From positions 1-41,489 of the forward strand of contig JAUCBJ010003300.1 in assembly GCA_032718475.1 (NCBI GenBank): a DNA stretch of 41,489 nt. Reading direction: 5' to 3'. The notes under the pieces are model-generated. The model worked only from the letters and a program-made list of their open reading frames with translations. It was not told where the DNA came from and did not search any database. How positions within the stretch are numbered: position 1 is the stretch's first letter; each line of letters opens with the position of its first letter. The stretch is from Nemertoderma westbladi. Its lineage: Eukaryota; Xenacoelomorpha; Nemertodermatida; Nemertodermatidae. The position numbers and the translations under genes were made by a program. Shown here in pieces: positions 41,331 to 41,489 of the stretch.

Positions 41331-41489
41331 TATCACATAAATAGTTGTCATATAGTTGACGATAAGTCCAATAGTATAACTGAAAAGCGCAACAAACCAT
41401 TTTCACCAGATCTTACATGTATCAACTGTAATATTATAAGAAAGAATTTACCGTAAAATAGTACTAAAAAATCAGTACGTATAACTATG
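41331..41489. other. no gene seen
   Basis: Short A/T-rich end of the window. Confidence 0.4.

Overview
The window reads as nuclear DNA of an animal, most likely an invertebrate, and is almost entirely repeats and transposable elements. The evidence is BEL/Pao LTR retrotransposons (a metazoan group), a Gypsy element, LINE fragments, a tRNA-derived SINE head, minisatellites, long inverted repeats and AT-rich spacers. There are no operons, no ribosome-binding sites and no recognisable host gene. I cannot name the species. Two 8-bp palindromes (TACCGGTA and TAGGCCTA) are strikingly over-represented and may be a clade signature.

Left part (1-4132): a 72/75-bp minisatellite of about 30 units fills 1-2215 and could be the decayed end of a coding repeat. 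A LINE endonuclease fragment follows (2433-2693), then a near-perfect 293-bp palindrome whose right arm runs into a tRNA-like Pol III promoter. Positions 4133-11670 hold element A, a Pao-type retrotransposon with recognisable gag, zinc knuckle, protease, reverse transcriptase (RT), RNase H and the start of integrase. It is broken by in-frame stops and frameshifts and ends before the integrase catalytic Glu. A polypurine tract and a possible LTR start lie near 12562.

Middle (13-31 kb): minus-strand remnants of a LINE (13442-13652) and of an unrelated integrase (16335-16625) come first. Then comes element B, a decayed relative of A, starting near 16772. B is split inside its gag zinc knuckle by element C (18264-29138), a complete BEL-type retrotransposon. 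C has two nearly identical 1.55-kb LTRs (TGT...ACA), a 5-bp target-site duplication ATCGC, a polypurine tract and one unbroken 2,432-codon Gag-Pol frame with all RT, RNase H and integrase catalytic residues. C is the one apparently functional gene here and is a recent insertion. The zinc knuckle and protease remnant of B resume at 29144 and fade into degenerate repeats near 29.9 kb.

Right part (30.8-41.5 kb): a Gypsy element D (candidate LTR, primer-binding site, gag, protease, 5' half of RT) stops just before the RT catalytic box. It is followed by AT-rich spacer, a 961-bp foldback element (34209-35169), a 25/20-bp minisatellite of exactly 60 units (36771-38160), a C26 tract with a 12-bp microsatellite, and a nearly G-free stretch at 40978-41330.

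The gene content does not form a cellular pathway. The functional unit is element C: LTR promoter, Gag-Pol, reverse transcription and integration. No convincing new enzymatic system was found. The most unusual signals are the palindromic 8-mers, the two-length minisatellite code, the SINE-linked hairpin, the foldback element and the triplicated LTR blocks.
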